A stretch of DNA of 64,000 bases, from positions 220,030-284,029 of the forward strand of contig SUGL01000003.1 in assembly GCA_004963905.1 (NCBI GenBank), written 5' to 3'. Below the pieces are notes generated by a model that made no database searches, had not been told where the DNA came from, and saw only the letters and a list, made by a program, of their open reading frames with translations. Below, in pieces: positions 42,996 through 54,400 of the stretch (the stretch's first letter is position 1; each line of letters starts with the position of its first letter). Origin of the DNA: Mesorhizobium sp. (GTDB lineage Bacteria > Pseudomonadota > Alphaproteobacteria > Rhizobiales > Rhizobiaceae). The position numbers and the translations under genes were made by a program.

Positions 42996-43763
42996 ATGAG
43001 CCTTGCCCGTTTGCACAAGGAACCGCTGAGCAACCTGCCCTATTACGAGGAACGCGTCGATCTCGCCGCCGCCTTCCGCTGGACGGCGCGGCTCAACATG
43101 CATGAGGCGGTGGCCAACCACTTTTCGCTGTCGGTCAACGAGGACGGCACGAAATTCCTGATGAATCCCAACCAGGTGCATTTCTCGCGCATCAAGGCGA
43201 GCGACCTGCTTTTGATCGACGCCAACGATCCCGACACGCTGTCAGGCCCGAACGCGCCCGATCCGACCGCCTGGGGCCTGCACGGCGCCATCCATCGCAA
43301 CGTGCCGCATGCGCGCTGCGCCATGCATGTGCATTCGATCCACGCCACCGTGCTCGCTTCGCTGGCCGACTCGACGCTGCCGCCGATCGACCAGAACTCG
43401 GCCATGTTCTTCAACCGCCATGTCGTCGACGCCCACTATGGCGGGCTGGCCTTCGAGGAGGAGGGCGAGCGCTGCTCCAGGCTTCTGACCGCCCCCAAGG
43501 TCAAGGTCATGGTCATGGGCAATCACGGCGTCATGGTCATCGGCGACACTGTCGCCGACACCTTCAACCGCATGTTCTATTTCGAGCGCGCCGCCGAGAC
43601 CTACATCAAGGCGCTGTGGACCGGCCGTCCGCTGCGCACGCTCTCCGACGAGATCGCGGAAAAGACGGCGCGCGAGGTGGACGACTATCCCGGCCAGGCC
43701 GAGCGCCATCTGTCGGAGCTGAAGGCGATCCTCGACGAGGAAGAGCCCGTTTACCGGAACTGA
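42996..43763 (+). CDS. Class II aldolase/adducin family protein
   Basis: The 255-residue product has a class II aldolase (FucA/AraD-like) fold. HARCAMHVHSIHATVL supplies two zinc-ligand histidines (HVHS), NHGVMVIG a third (MGNHG), and the SVNEDG segment sits near the start. Members cleave sugar phosphates or decarboxylate related acids, and an AraD-like epimerase role is also possible. The start has CGGAGGA eight bases upstream; the opening from 42879 would translate repeat A4 and is rejected. It follows the urease operon but is separated by that repeat, so it is probably a distinct unit. Confidence 0.85.
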   Translation: MSLARLHKEPLSNLPYYEERVDLAAAFRWTARLNMHEAVANHFSLSVNEDGTKFLMNPNQVHFSRIKASDLLLIDANDPDTLSGPNAPDPTAWGLHGAIHRNVPHARCAMHVHSIHATVLASLADSTLPPIDQNSAMFFNRHVVDAHYGGLAFEEEGERCSRLLTAPKVKVMVMGNHGVMVIGDTVADTFNRMFYFERAAETYIKALWTGRPLRTLSDEIAEKTAREVDDYPGQAERHLSELKAILDEEEPVYRN

Positions 43764-43770
43764 CTTTCTT

Positions 43771-43828
43771 CCTTCTCCCCGTCACTATAAGGGGAGAAGG
43801 TGCCGGCAGGCGGATGAGGGGCAGCGCC
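43771..43828. repeat. Half-unit of repeat family C, copy 2
   Basis: CCTTCTCCCC (43771-43780) pairs with GGGGAGAAGG (43791-43800), followed by TGCCGGCAGGCGGATGAGGG and CAGCGCC, matching one half of the 183-bp element at 27842-28024. It lies between the convergent aldolase and HAD genes and may act as a terminator. Confidence 0.7.
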
Positions 43829-43844
43829 GGCGCCAGGAATTTAT

Positions 43845-44477
43845 TCAGAGTCCCAGCTCTTTCCGCAATTCCTCGGCGCTGTTGATGACGATGGCGCCGG
43901 GCGGTCCTTCCATCGGCGCCTCCGGCCAGAAGATCGTCTTCATGCCGGCCGCCAGTCCGGCCATGACGCCGGTGCGGCTGTCGTCGACCGCGACGGCGTC
44001 CGCCGGGTCGACGCCCGCGAGATAGGCGGCGCGCAGGAACGGTTCCGAATGCGGCTTGCCCAGGCGCACGTCGTTGCGGCTCACCGTGTGCATGCCGGGA
44101 TAGACGAGACCGACCGCGCCGAGATTGGCGTCGACGATCAGCCGGTCGGAATTGGACACCACGGCCTGCTCGACGCCCAACGCGCGCAATTCGTTGAACA
44201 CCTCGATCGCGCCGGGGCGCGGCTTCAGCGTCTCGGCCATCGGCAGATAGTGGTCGTATTTGCGCACGATCCAGTCGTCGAAAGGCAGGTCGAGGCCGAA
44301 CTGGTCGCGCAGCATTTCGTAGACCGGCCATGCCGCGATACCGAGCACCCGTTCGTGCAGATCGGTCGGCGGTGCGATGCCGACGCTGCGCAGCGCTGCC
44401 ACGAGGGCGGCCTCGTGCAGCGGCTCGCTGTCGACCAGCGTGCCGTCCATGTCCCAGAAAACCGCTTTCGGCGTCAT
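43845..44477 (-). CDS. HAD family phosphatase (beta-phosphoglucomutase/phosphatase subclass)
   Basis: This 210-residue protein carries FWDMDGTLVDSE (catalytic DxD), a four-helix cap from about 18 to 85, VVSNSD (motif II) and KPHSEPFLRAAYLAGVDPADAVAVDDS (motifs III/IV). It is a soluble HAD hydrolase that removes phosphate from a small sugar or alcohol phosphate; the substrate is unknown. The start follows AAGGAG. It diverges from the SorC-family regulator at 44680, and the 202-base gap holds the CAATTG triplet, so both may be controlled by that regulator. Confidence 0.82.
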   Translation of the reverse strand: MTPKAVFWDMDGTLVDSEPLHEAALVAALRSVGIAPPTDLHERVLGIAAWPVYEMLRDQFGLDLPFDDWIVRKYDHYLPMAETLKPRPGAIEVFNELRALGVEQAVVSNSDRLIVDANLGAVGLVYPGMHTVSRNDVRLGKPHSEPFLRAAYLAGVDPADAVAVDDSRTGVMAGLAAGMKTIFWPEAPMEGPPGAIVINSAEELRKELGL

Positions 44478-44592
44478 GCGAGGCTCCTTTTGCCGATCCC
44501 TTAATGCCTTTCCCAATCGAGATAAACCGTCCGGCCGGCAAATGGTTGAAGCAAGGCGAATTGATTCGTCCGCGACAGTTGCTCGCGGTAAG

Positions 44593-44617
44593 CAATTGCT
44601 CTTTCAATTGACAATTG
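44593..44617. promoter_or_regulatory. Triplet of CAATTG palindromes, candidate operator
   Basis: CAATTG occurs at 44593-44598, 44605-44610 and 44612-44617 in the gap between the divergent HAD gene and the SorC-family regulator gene. Three copies within 25 bases are unlikely by chance in DNA this GC-rich. It may be the binding region of the adjacent regulator. Confidence 0.45.
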
Positions 44618-44679
44618 CGCATAGCCGCTTTCGCTGTAATCTATAGCGCCCGCCCCCGTGCGGGCTGGGGAGGCAGGAT

Positions 44680-45639
44680 GTGAACTCGCGACAGGAAACC
44701 GGCAACACCAGATTGGACGACGCCGCGCGCGCCGGCTGGCTCTACTACGTCGCCGGCAACACGCAGGATCAGATCGCCGCCAAGCTCGGCATTTCCAGGC
44801 AGACGGCGCAGCGGCTCGTGTCGCTGGCGATGTCGGAAGGCCTGATCAAGGTGCGCGTCGATCATCCGATCGCCAATTGCCTCGACCTTGCCGCGCGGCT
44901 GAAATCGCGCTTCGCGCTCGATCTGGTCGAGGTGGTGCCGAGCGATCCGACCTCGTCCTCGACGACGATCGGCGTCGCCGAGGCCGCGGCGGCCGAGATC
45001 GAGCGGCGGCTGCGTTCGGCCGCGCCCATCGTCATGGCGATCGGCACCGGACGCACGCTGAAGGCGGCGATCGAGCAGCTTCCGCCGATGGAGTGCCCGC
45101 AGCACAAGGTCGTGTCCTTGACCGGCAACATCTCGCCCGACGGCTCGGCCGCCTTCTACAACGTCATCTTCACCATGGCCGACCGGGTCAAGGCGCGCTC
45201 CTTCCCGATGCCGCTGCCGGTCATCGCCTCCTCGCCGGAAGAGCGCGACATGCTGCTCAGCCAGCCGATGATCCAGCCGACGCTGGCGCTCGCCGCGGAA
45301 GCCGACGTCACTTTCGTCGGCATCGGCGATCTCGGCCCGAAGGCGCCGCTTTACGAGGACGGCTTCATTTCGGAAGGCGAACTCAAGGCGCTGCAGAAGG
45401 CGGGCGGCGTCGCCGAGATCGTCGGCTGGGTGTTCGACCGCGAAGGCCGCATGATCGAAGGCATCACCAACGATCGGGTGTCGTCCGCCGCCTTGCCGTC
45501 GCGCGAGAGATCGCTGGTCATCGCGCTGGCCATGGGCGAGCGCAAGCTGCCGGGCATCCTCGCCGCCGTGAACCGGCGGCTGGTCAACGGCCTCATCACC
45601 GATGAACGGACGGCCGCCGCACTTCTCGGCGGCGCGTGA
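44680..45639 (+). CDS. SorC/DeoR-type sugar-binding transcriptional regulator
   Basis: The 319-residue product starts at a GTG (44680) after GGGGAGG. Its N-terminal helix-turn-helix (about 20-55: NTQDQIAAKLGISRQTAQRLVS, given to locate it) is followed by a sugar-phosphate-isomerase-like effector domain with GIGTGRTLKAAIE-type and GDLGPKAPLYEDGF motifs. SorC regulators sense phosphorylated sugars. A regulator of this kind precedes the smo polyol operon in related bacteria, and that operon begins 1.4 kb downstream here, with DUF1127 and a LysR gene in between. It is the most likely local regulator of that operon. Confidence 0.85.
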   Translation: MNSRQETGNTRLDDAARAGWLYYVAGNTQDQIAAKLGISRQTAQRLVSLAMSEGLIKVRVDHPIANCLDLAARLKSRFALDLVEVVPSDPTSSSTTIGVAEAAAAEIERRLRSAAPIVMAIGTGRTLKAAIEQLPPMECPQHKVVSLTGNISPDGSAAFYNVIFTMADRVKARSFPMPLPVIASSPEERDMLLSQPMIQPTLALAAEADVTFVGIGDLGPKAPLYEDGFISEGELKALQKAGGVAEIVGWVFDREGRMIEGITNDRVSSAALPSRERSLVIALAMGERKLPGILAAVNRRLVNGLITDERTAAALLGGA

Positions 45640-45710
45640 CCGGAGCCGGAGGCCCGGAAGGCCCATGCATCATCATGATCAGCGCCGCTCGCCGATAAAA
45701 GGGAGCCCGG

Positions 45711-45896
45711 CTATTCGTAGCGTTCGCGCGGATCGTTGCCGTCGAGAAACCCCATGTCCCGCTGCAGATGCGGCGACAATTCCCGGATATCGACATAACC
45801 GCGCCTGCGGCTGGCGAACCATGAAAATTCCCGCGCCAGCAGCGAAATCCAACTGCGAGCCGGGGTCGAAACGATTTTTTCCTGCATCGTGGTCAT
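45711..45896 (-). CDS. DUF1127 small arginine-rich protein
   Basis: The 61-residue product has the DUF1127 signature in its C-terminal half (RRRGYVDIRELSPHLQRDMG), then LDGNDPRERYE. DUF1127 proteins in alphaproteobacteria are short, often stress-regulated, and in some species are tied to RNA turnover or phosphate/carbon balance. Whether this one acts so is unknown. The start at 45896 has a weak AAGG upstream. It is antisense to no gene, lying alone between the SorC and LysR genes. Confidence 0.72.
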   Translation of the reverse strand: MTTMQEKIVSTPARSWISLLAREFSWFASRRRGYVDIRELSPHLQRDMGFLDGNDPRERYE

Positions 45897-46006
45897 GATC
45901 GTCAGCCTTCGTCATGCTTGAACTGGATTGATCGTCGACCCCAAATATCGGGTTGGCAGCTTCGCGCTTCCAATTAAACCTCGATCATGACCCATAAGGA
46001 GGTTTT

Positions 46007-46915
46007 ATGCCCGATCTGAGCTCCCCACAGCTCGCGCCGCTACCGCCGCTGCAGGCGATTCGGGTGTTCGAAGCGGTGGCCCGGCATCTCTCCTTCACCA
46101 GGGCAGCGCAGGAACTCGGCATGACCCAGGCCGCCGCGAGCTATCAGATCAAGCTGCTCGAGGAGCGCATCGGCGCGCCGTTGTTCCTGCGCCGTCCCAA
46201 GCAGATCGAACTCACCGAGCCAGGCCGGCGCCTGGCGCCCGCCGTCAGCGAGGCCTTTGCCATTCTGGGTCAGGCCTACGCCGCCGCGCGGGGCGGCGCC
46301 GACGGCTTGCTGTGCGTGACCACCGTGCTGACTTTTGCCTCGAACTGGCTGGCGCAGCATCTGGGCTCGTTCCAGCTTGCCCATCCCGCACTTGCCGTGC
46401 GGCTCGATACGTCGAGCCGCCTGACCGATTTCGCACGCGAGGATGTCGATCTCGCCATCCGCTCGGGCGGTGGCAAATGGCCGGGCCTGGAGGCACACAA
46501 ACTGCTCGACGCCGATTTCACGCCGATGCTGAGCCCGAAGCTGGCGGCGAGCATCGGCGGCGTCAAGGAGCCGGCGGACCTTTTGCGGCTGCCGATCCTC
46601 GATCCCGGCGATGTCTGGTGGACGCAATGGTTCGGAGCCGCCGGCGTCACTGGGCACGACCTCGCCAAGCGGCCGGGCTCCAGCATGGGCGCGCAGGCCT
46701 ACGAGGCGAATGCCGCCATGGCCGGCCACGGCGTGGCGATCCTGACCAGGGCGCTGTTCAAGAACGAACTCGCCGATGGCCGGCTGGTCCAGCCCTTCGA
46801 CCTGGTCGGCGACGACGGCCATGCCTACTGGCTGGTCTATCCCACCGCCCGGCGCAACGTGCCGAAGATCCGTGCCTTCCGCGACTGGATCCTCGCCGAG
46901 ATCGCCTGCCAGTAG
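46007..46915 (+). CDS. LysR-type regulator (GcvA-like)
   Basis: This 302-residue regulator has an N-terminal winged helix-turn-helix (about 17-75: FEAVARHLSFTRAAQELGMT is its core) and a C-terminal periplasmic-binding-like effector domain. It is close to the GcvA subgroup, which includes many regulators of unrelated pathways. The start has AAGGAGG at optimal spacing. It is transcribed toward the smo operon, 169 bases before smoE, and may control it or an unlinked target. Effector unknown. Confidence 0.85.
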   Translation: MPDLSSPQLAPLPPLQAIRVFEAVARHLSFTRAAQELGMTQAAASYQIKLLEERIGAPLFLRRPKQIELTEPGRRLAPAVSEAFAILGQAYAAARGGADGLLCVTTVLTFASNWLAQHLGSFQLAHPALAVRLDTSSRLTDFAREDVDLAIRSGGGKWPGLEAHKLLDADFTPMLSPKLAASIGGVKEPADLLRLPILDPGDVWWTQWFGAAGVTGHDLAKRPGSSMGAQAYEANAAMAGHGVAILTRALFKNELADGRLVQPFDLVGDDGHAYWLVYPTARRNVPKIRAFRDWILAEIACQ

Positions 46916-47009
46916 CCGGACACGACGACAGCTCCAAGCCGGACCTTCGCCGCGCTGCCCCGACAGGTGGCGGCTTCGATTTGTGCTGCGCTGCAGCATC
47001 GATTCCGGC

Positions 47010-47039
47010 TTGACATAATTCACGCTTAGTGAGTAATTG
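47010..47039 (+). promoter_or_regulatory. Candidate promoter of the smo operon
   Basis: TTGACA (47010-47015) and TAATTG (47034-47039) are separated by 18 bases and lie 45 bases before the smoE start. The spacer contains the short CAC-GCTTA-GTG dyad, a possible operator for the SorC or LysR regulator. Confidence 0.5.
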
Positions 47040-47084
47040 CCCACAGCCAAGGCAAATGCTCATCTTGGTTTATGGGAGGAATTG

Positions 47085-48395
<1,311 letters not shown>

Positions 48396-48440
48396 GGCTC
48401 CTCCCGGTGCCGAGCGCCGGTAGCGCATCATGACCGGCCA

Positions 48441-48470
48441 TGGCCGCCCGAAACCCAGTTCGGGCGGCCA
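48441..48470 (+). terminator. Perfect 12-bp hairpin between smoE and smoF
   Basis: TGGCCGCCCGAA (48441-48452) pairs with TTCGGGCGGCCA (48459-48470) around a six-base loop, in the 140-base gap after the binding-protein gene. It resembles the mRNA-protecting/partial terminator hairpins after binding-protein genes in ABC operons. No T-run follows. Confidence 0.65.
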
Positions 48471-48535
48471 CCTTCACAATCAGGAAAATTGTGGCACGAC
48501 TATAAGATCCGGCTGACATTTGGAGGGTGACCGTC

Positions 48536-49408
48536 ATGGCTACTCAGCAAACCCGTTCGCTTGCCCGTTTCATGATGGCGCCATCGGTGATCCTGCTGTT
48601 CATCTGGATGATCGTGCCGCTGGTCTTCACGATCTGGTTCTCTTTCCTCCAGTACAACCCGCTGAACCCGATCCGCGACGGGTTCGTCTGGTTCTCCAAT
48701 TACAAGCTCTTCTACTCCAACCCGGCCTTCCTGCAGTCGATCCTCAACACGCTCACCATCGTGGTCAGCGTGCTGGTCATCACCGTGGTCGGCGGCATCC
48801 TTTTGGCCATGCTTCTCGACCAGCCGATCTGGGGTCAGGGGATCGTGCGCATCCTCGTGATTTCGCCCTTCTTCGTCATGCCGCCGGTCGCAGCGCTTGT
48901 CTGGAAGAACATGATCATGCACCCGCAATACGGCGTCTTCGCCGATATTGCCCGTTTCTTCGGCGCCAACCCCATCGACTGGTTCGGCCAGCACCCGCTG
49001 ACGGCGGTCATCCTCATCGTCGCCTGGCAGTGGCTGCCCTTCGCCACGCTGATCCTGCTCACCTCCCTGCAGTCGCTCGACGGCGAACAGAAGGAGGCGG
49101 CCGAGATGGACGGCGCCGGCTTCCTCAGCCGCTTCTGGTATCTGACGCTGCCGCACATGTCGCGCGCCATCACCGTCGTCATCCTGATCCAGACGATCTT
49201 CCTGCTTTCGATCTATGCCGAGATCCTGGTCACCACCAATGGCGGCCCGGGCTACGCGTCCACCAACCTGCCTTTCCTCGTCTACCAGAAGGCGCTGTTG
49301 GAGTTCAAAATCGGCCAGGCGTCCGCCGGTGGCGTCATCGCGGTCATTCTCGCCAACATCGTCGCCTTCTTCGTCATGCGCGCCGTTGGCAAGAACCTGG
49401 ACAAGTAA
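48536..49408 (+). CDS. smoF: Polyol ABC transporter permease
   Basis: The 290-residue MalF-type permease has six membrane helices and the EAA loop (GEQKEAAEMDGAGFLSRFWYLTLPHM, near 185-210). Its hallmark first helix is FMMAPSVILLFIWMIVPLV. It pairs with SmoG in the inner membrane. The start at 48536 is preceded by GGAGGG; an upstream GTG at 48527 is an alternative. It follows smoE after a hairpin and precedes smoG by 11 bases. Confidence 0.9.
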   Translation: MATQQTRSLARFMMAPSVILLFIWMIVPLVFTIWFSFLQYNPLNPIRDGFVWFSNYKLFYSNPAFLQSILNTLTIVVSVLVITVVGGILLAMLLDQPIWGQGIVRILVISPFFVMPPVAALVWKNMIMHPQYGVFADIARFFGANPIDWFGQHPLTAVILIVAWQWLPFATLILLTSLQSLDGEQKEAAEMDGAGFLSRFWYLTLPHMSRAITVVILIQTIFLLSIYAEILVTTNGGPGYASTNLPFLVYQKALLEFKIGQASAGGVIAVILANIVAFFVMRAVGKNLDK

Positions 49409-49419
49409 GGGAGGATAAG

Positions 49420-50244
49420 ATGGCACGCGCAGTCACCACCCAGCACAAGACGATCGCCACCGCCGCGGCGTGGATCGTCGCCTTGTTGATCTTCTTTCCG
49501 ATCCTTTACACGATCATCACCTCCTTCAAGTCGGAGCAGGAGGCGATCCAGGGCTTCGCCCTGATCCCGTCCGGCACCACGGAAAGCTATTCGGAAGTGC
49601 AGGCGCAGAGCGGCTACTTCAAGTTCTTCCTGAATTCGGTGATCCTGTCGGTCGGCTCGACCGTCCTTGCGCTCATCATCGCCATCCCGGCGGCATGGTC
49701 GATGGCCTTCTCGCCGACCAAGCGCACCAAGGACATCCTGATGTGGATGCTTTCCACCAAGATGATGCCAGCCGTCGCGGTGCTGTTCCCGATCTACCTG
49801 ATCTTCCGCGACAGCGGGCTGCTCGACAGCCGCATCGGCCTGACCGTCATGCTGATGCTGATCAACCTGCCGATCGTGATCTGGATGCTCTACACCTACT
49901 TCCGCGAGATTCCGGGCGAGATCCTCGAAGCGGCGCGCATGGACGGCGCCTCGCTGTGGAACGAGATCATCTACGTGCTGACGCCGATGGCGGTGCCGGG
50001 TATCGCCTCGACCATGCTGTTGAACATCATCCTGGCCTGGAACGAGGCGTTCTGGACGATTCGTTTGACCACCACCGACGCAGCGCCGCTTACCGCCTTC
50101 ATCAGCTCTTTCTCAAGCCCGCAAGGCCTGTTCTGGGCCAAGCTCTCGGCGGCCTCGACACTGGCGATCGCCCCGATTCTGATCATGGGCTGGTTCAGCC
50201 AGAAGCAGCTGGTGCGCGGCCTGACCTTTGGCGCCGTGAAGTAA
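49420..50244 (+). CDS. smoG: Polyol ABC transporter permease
   Basis: The 274-residue MalG-type permease has six helices and an EAA loop ([25 protein letters not shown], near 165-190). The C-terminal [37 protein letters not shown] stretch is typical of SmoG-like proteins (given for position). With SmoF it forms the channel energised by SmoK. The start has GGGAGGA. The gene is 11 bases after smoF and 41 bases before smoK. Confidence 0.9.
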   Translation: MARAVTTQHKTIATAAAWIVALLIFFPILYTIITSFKSEQEAIQGFALIPSGTTESYSEVQAQSGYFKFFLNSVILSVGSTVLALIIAIPAAWSMAFSPTKRTKDILMWMLSTKMMPAVAVLFPIYLIFRDSGLLDSRIGLTVMLMLINLPIVIWMLYTYFREIPGEILEAARMDGASLWNEIIYVLTPMAVPGIASTMLLNIILAWNEAFWTIRLTTTDAAPLTAFISSFSSPQGLFWAKLSAASTLAIAPILIMGWFSQKQLVRGLTFGAVK

Positions 50245-50285
50245 GAGCCGCAAGCGGCGGACGACGAAATCCCCGGGAGGAAACC

Positions 50286-51290
<1,005 letters not shown>

Positions 51291-51300
51291 GGACGGGACA

Positions 51301-52071
51301 GTGAGGCTGAAAGGCAAATCGGCGCTGATCACCGGATCGGCGCGCGGCATCGGCCGGGCCTTCGCCGAAGCCTATGCGCGCGAAGGCGCCACGGTGGCGA
51401 TCGCCGATATCAACCTCGAAGCGGCCGAAGCGACCGCGAAGGATATCGGCTCTGCTGCTTACGCGGTCCGGCTCGACGTCACCGACCAGGCCTCGATCGA
51501 GGCCGCCGTGAAGGCGGTCGAGGGCAGGACCGGCGGGCTCGACATCCTGATCAACAATGCCGCACTGTTCGACCTCGCACCCATCGTCGAGATCAGCCGC
51601 GCGAGCTACGACAAGCTGTTCTCGGTCAACGTCGCCGGCACGCTGTTCATGCTGCAGGCGGCCGCACGCTCGATGATCGCGCGCGGCAAAGGCGGCAGGA
51701 TCATCAACATGGCGAGCCAGGCCGGGCGTCGCGGCGAGCCGCTGGTCGCGGTCTATTGCGCCACCAAGGCCGCCGTCATCTCGCTGACCCAGTCGGCCGG
51801 GCTCGACCTGATCAAGCACCGCATCAACGTCAACGCCATCGCGCCGGGCGTCGTCGACGGCGAGCATTGGGATCATGTCGATTCGCTGTTCGCCAAATAC
51901 GAGAACCGGCCGAAGGGCGAGAAGAAGCGACTGGTCGGCGAAAGCGTGCCTTATGGCCGCATGGGTCGAGCCGAAGACCTCACCGGCATGGCGGTTTTCC
52001 TCGCCAGCGACGAAGCCGAATACATTGTCGCCCAGACCTACAATGTCGACGGCGGCCAATGGATGAGTTGA
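51301..52071 (+). CDS. smoS: Sorbitol dehydrogenase (short-chain dehydrogenase)
   Basis: The 256-residue SDR has the TGSARGIG cofactor loop near the N-terminus and LINNAA. Catalytic Ser, Tyr and Lys are in MASQAGRRGEPLVAVYCATKAAV. It oxidises D-glucitol to D-fructose (and, in some relatives, galactitol to tagatose) with NAD. The start is GTG at 51301, ten bases after smoK. It is followed by a two-hairpin region (52079-52160) before mtlK. Confidence 0.9.
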   Translation: MRLKGKSALITGSARGIGRAFAEAYAREGATVAIADINLEAAEATAKDIGSAAYAVRLDVTDQASIEAAVKAVEGRTGGLDILINNAALFDLAPIVEISRASYDKLFSVNVAGTLFMLQAAARSMIARGKGGRIINMASQAGRRGEPLVAVYCATKAAVISLTQSAGLDLIKHRINVNAIAPGVVDGEHWDHVDSLFAKYENRPKGEKKRLVGESVPYGRMGRAEDLTGMAVFLASDEAEYIVAQTYNVDGGQWMS

Positions 52072-52078
52072 GGGGGAA

Positions 52079-52160
52079 GGCGCGCCTCCCTTCCTCCGAG
52101 GAGGACGCGCCGAGGGGCAGGTGAGGGGCAGGAACCGCAAGAACAAGCGCTGCCCCTCAC
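52079..52160. terminator. Two hairpins between smoS and mtlK
   Basis: GGCGCGCCTCC (52079-52089) pairs with GGAGG-A-CGCGCC (52100-52111, one bulge), and GTGAGGGGCAG (52121-52131) pairs with CTGCCCCTCAC (52150-52160). They fill the 146-base gap within the cluster and may reduce read-through into mtlK. The second hairpin resembles an arm of repeat family C. Confidence 0.6.
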
Positions 52161-52217
52161 CGCTCTCCCAAAGGAGGCGGAATTGTTGGGCTGCATATCG
52201 GCCGAAGGGTAAGTAAG

Positions 52218-53696
52218 ATGACCGTGAAACTCTCTTCCTCGAACCTCGCAAAGCTTCCCTCGAAGGTTTCCGGCCCGAAATACGACCGCTCTTCCTTGAA
52301 AGCCGGCATCGTGCATTTCGGTGTCGGCAACTTCCACCGCTCGCACCAGGCCGTCTATCTCGACGACCTCTTCAATTCCGGCCTCGGCCATGACTGGGCG
52401 CTGATCGGCGCCGGCGTGTTCGAGGGCGAGAAGGCCGGCCGCGCCAGGCTTCAGGAACAGGATTGGCTGACCACAGTCGTCGAGCAGGACCAGGGCCATA
52501 TGAGCGCCCGGGTCACCGGCGCCATGATCGACTTCCTCATGCCAGGAGATGCCAAGGCGATCATCGAGCAGCTCGCCGACCCGGCGATCAAGATCGTGTC
52601 GCTGACCATCACCGAAGGCGGCTATTTCATCGACCCGGCCTCGGGCAAGTTCAACCCGACGCATCCCGATATCGTCGCCGACGCTCAGCCGGGCGCAGCG
52701 CCGAAAACGGTCTTCGGCATCATCCTTGCCGGGCTGGTGCTCCGCCGTGCCGACGGCATCGTGCCGTTCACGGTCATGTCCTGCGACAACATCCCCCACA
52801 ATGGCCACGTCACCTCCGATGGCGTCATCGGCCTTGCCCGGCTGATCGACGAGGATCTGGCCGGTTGGGTGAGGGACAACGTCGCCTTCCCGAACGGCAT
52901 GGTCGATCGCATCACGCCGGCCACCACCGACCGCGAGCGCGGCATACTGGCGAGCGATTTCGGGCTGGAAGACAACTGGCCGGTCTTCTGCGAGCCGTTC
53001 AAGCAATGGGTGCTGGAGGATCATTTCACCGCCGGCCGGCCGCCGCTCGAAAAGGCCGGCGTGCAGTTCGTCAAGGATGTCTCGCCTTACGAGCTGATGA
53101 AGATCCGCATCCTCAATGGCGGCCACGCCACCATCGCCTATCCTGCCGGCCTGATGGACATCCATTTCGTGCACGAGGCGATGCAGGAGCCGCTGGTGCG
53201 CGGCTTCCTCGCCAAGCTCGAGCGTGACGAGATCATCCCGACCGTGCCGCCGGTGCCGGACACGGTGCTGGAGGATTATTACCAGCTCATCGAGCGCCGC
53301 TTCTCCAACCCCAAGATCGGCGACACCATCCGCCGGCTCTGCCTGGATGGCTCCAATCGGCAACCGAAATTCATCATCCCGACCATCGCCGACCGGCTGA
53401 AGGCGGGCAAAGGCGTCGCGGGTCTAGCGCTGGAATCGGCGCTCTGGTGCCGCTACTGCTTCGGCACCACCGACAGCGGCGCCGTCATCGAGCCGAACGA
53501 TCCGAACTGGGACCGGATGCAGGCGACCGCGAAGGCCGCGAAGGACACGCCCGGCGCCTGGCTTGCCATGGACGACATCTATGGCGATGTCGGCCGCTCG
53601 CCCGTTTTCGCCCAAGCCTTTGCCCATGCGCTCAACGTGCTGTGGGCGAACGGCGCGCGCGAAACCTTGACGCTCTATCTCGCCGGCAGGCTCTGA
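52218..53696 (+). CDS. mtlK: Mannitol 2-dehydrogenase (polyol dehydrogenase)
   Basis: The 492-residue long-chain polyol dehydrogenase has IVHFGVGNFHRSHQAVYLDDL near the N-terminus and the catalytic helix with KIRILNGGHATIAYPAG (Lys, Asn, His) near 295-310. It oxidises D-mannitol to D-fructose, and D-arabitol or sorbitol in relatives. It follows smoS by 146 bases and lies ahead of the HAD and kinase genes. Product ketoses feed the kinase below. Confidence 0.92.
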   Translation: MTVKLSSSNLAKLPSKVSGPKYDRSSLKAGIVHFGVGNFHRSHQAVYLDDLFNSGLGHDWALIGAGVFEGEKAGRARLQEQDWLTTVVEQDQGHMSARVTGAMIDFLMPGDAKAIIEQLADPAIKIVSLTITEGGYFIDPASGKFNPTHPDIVADAQPGAAPKTVFGIILAGLVLRRADGIVPFTVMSCDNIPHNGHVTSDGVIGLARLIDEDLAGWVRDNVAFPNGMVDRITPATTDRERGILASDFGLEDNWPVFCEPFKQWVLEDHFTAGRPPLEKAGVQFVKDVSPYELMKIRILNGGHATIAYPAGLMDIHFVHEAMQEPLVRGFLAKLERDEIIPTVPPVPDTVLEDYYQLIERRFSNPKIGDTIRRLCLDGSNRQPKFIIPTIADRLKAGKGVAGLALESALWCRYCFGTTDSGAVIEPNDPNWDRMQATAKAAKDTPGAWLAMDDIYGDVGRSPVFAQAFAHALNVLWANGARETLTLYLAGRL

Positions 53697-53716
53697 GGCC
53701 ATTGGAAGCAACTGGC

Positions 53717-54400
53717 ATGACGCCCGAGCTGGTCATCTTCGACTGTGACGGCGTCCTGGTCGACAGCGAGGCGCTTTCGGTTTCGGCGCTGCTCGGCATG
53801 ATCGAGCTCGCCGGCGGCACGGTCAGCGAGGACGCAGCCTACGAGCATTTCCTCGGCAAGAGCATGAAGAGCGTGCGCGAGATCCTCGGCCGCGAGTTCG
53901 GCCTGGAGATCAACGACCAGCATCTCACCGCCATGCGCGTCGACCTGATGCGCAAGTTCCGCGAGGAACTGAAGCCGATCCCCGGCATCAAGGAGATCCT
54001 GCCGAAGCTCGGCCTGCCCTGTTGCGTCGCCTCTTCCGGCACGCTGGAGCGCATCCGTTACGCGCTCGATGTGACCGGCCTTCTGGGTCTGCTGGAGCCG
54101 CATCTCTTCAGCGCCGCCATGGTGAAGCGAGGCAAGCCGGCGCCGGACCTGTTCCTCCACGCCGCCGCCACGATGCGCGCTGATCCGCGTAAATGCCTGG
54201 TCATCGAGGACAGTCCGGCCGGCATTGCCGCGGCGCGGGCGGCGGGAATGCGCGTCTTTGCCTTCACCGGCGGATCGCACGCGGACAACCCCGCGCTGAA
54301 GGCGCGGCTTGCGTCGACCGAACCGGACTTTATATTCGCTGACATGCTGCAATTGCCCGATCTGATTGCAGGCCTGGGAGCGAGAGTAAAAGCATCTTGA
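53717..54400 (+). CDS. HAD family phosphatase of the polyol cluster
   Basis: The 227-residue protein has IFDCDGVLVDSE (DxD), a helical cap, the SSGTLERIRYALD segment and KPAPDLFLHAAATM (motif III). It dephosphorylates a small phosphate ester; in this cluster a sugar phosphate such as a pentitol or ketose phosphate is plausible. It starts 20 bases after mtlK (GGAAG upstream), and its stop overlaps the kinase start. It is a paralog of the HAD gene at 43845, with a similar DxD but different flanks. Confidence 0.82.
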   Translation: MTPELVIFDCDGVLVDSEALSVSALLGMIELAGGTVSEDAAYEHFLGKSMKSVREILGREFGLEINDQHLTAMRVDLMRKFREELKPIPGIKEILPKLGLPCCVASSGTLERIRYALDVTGLLGLLEPHLFSAAMVKRGKPAPDLFLHAAATMRADPRKCLVIEDSPAGIAAARAAGMRVFAFTGGSHADNPALKARLASTEPDFIFADMLQLPDLIAGLGARVKAS

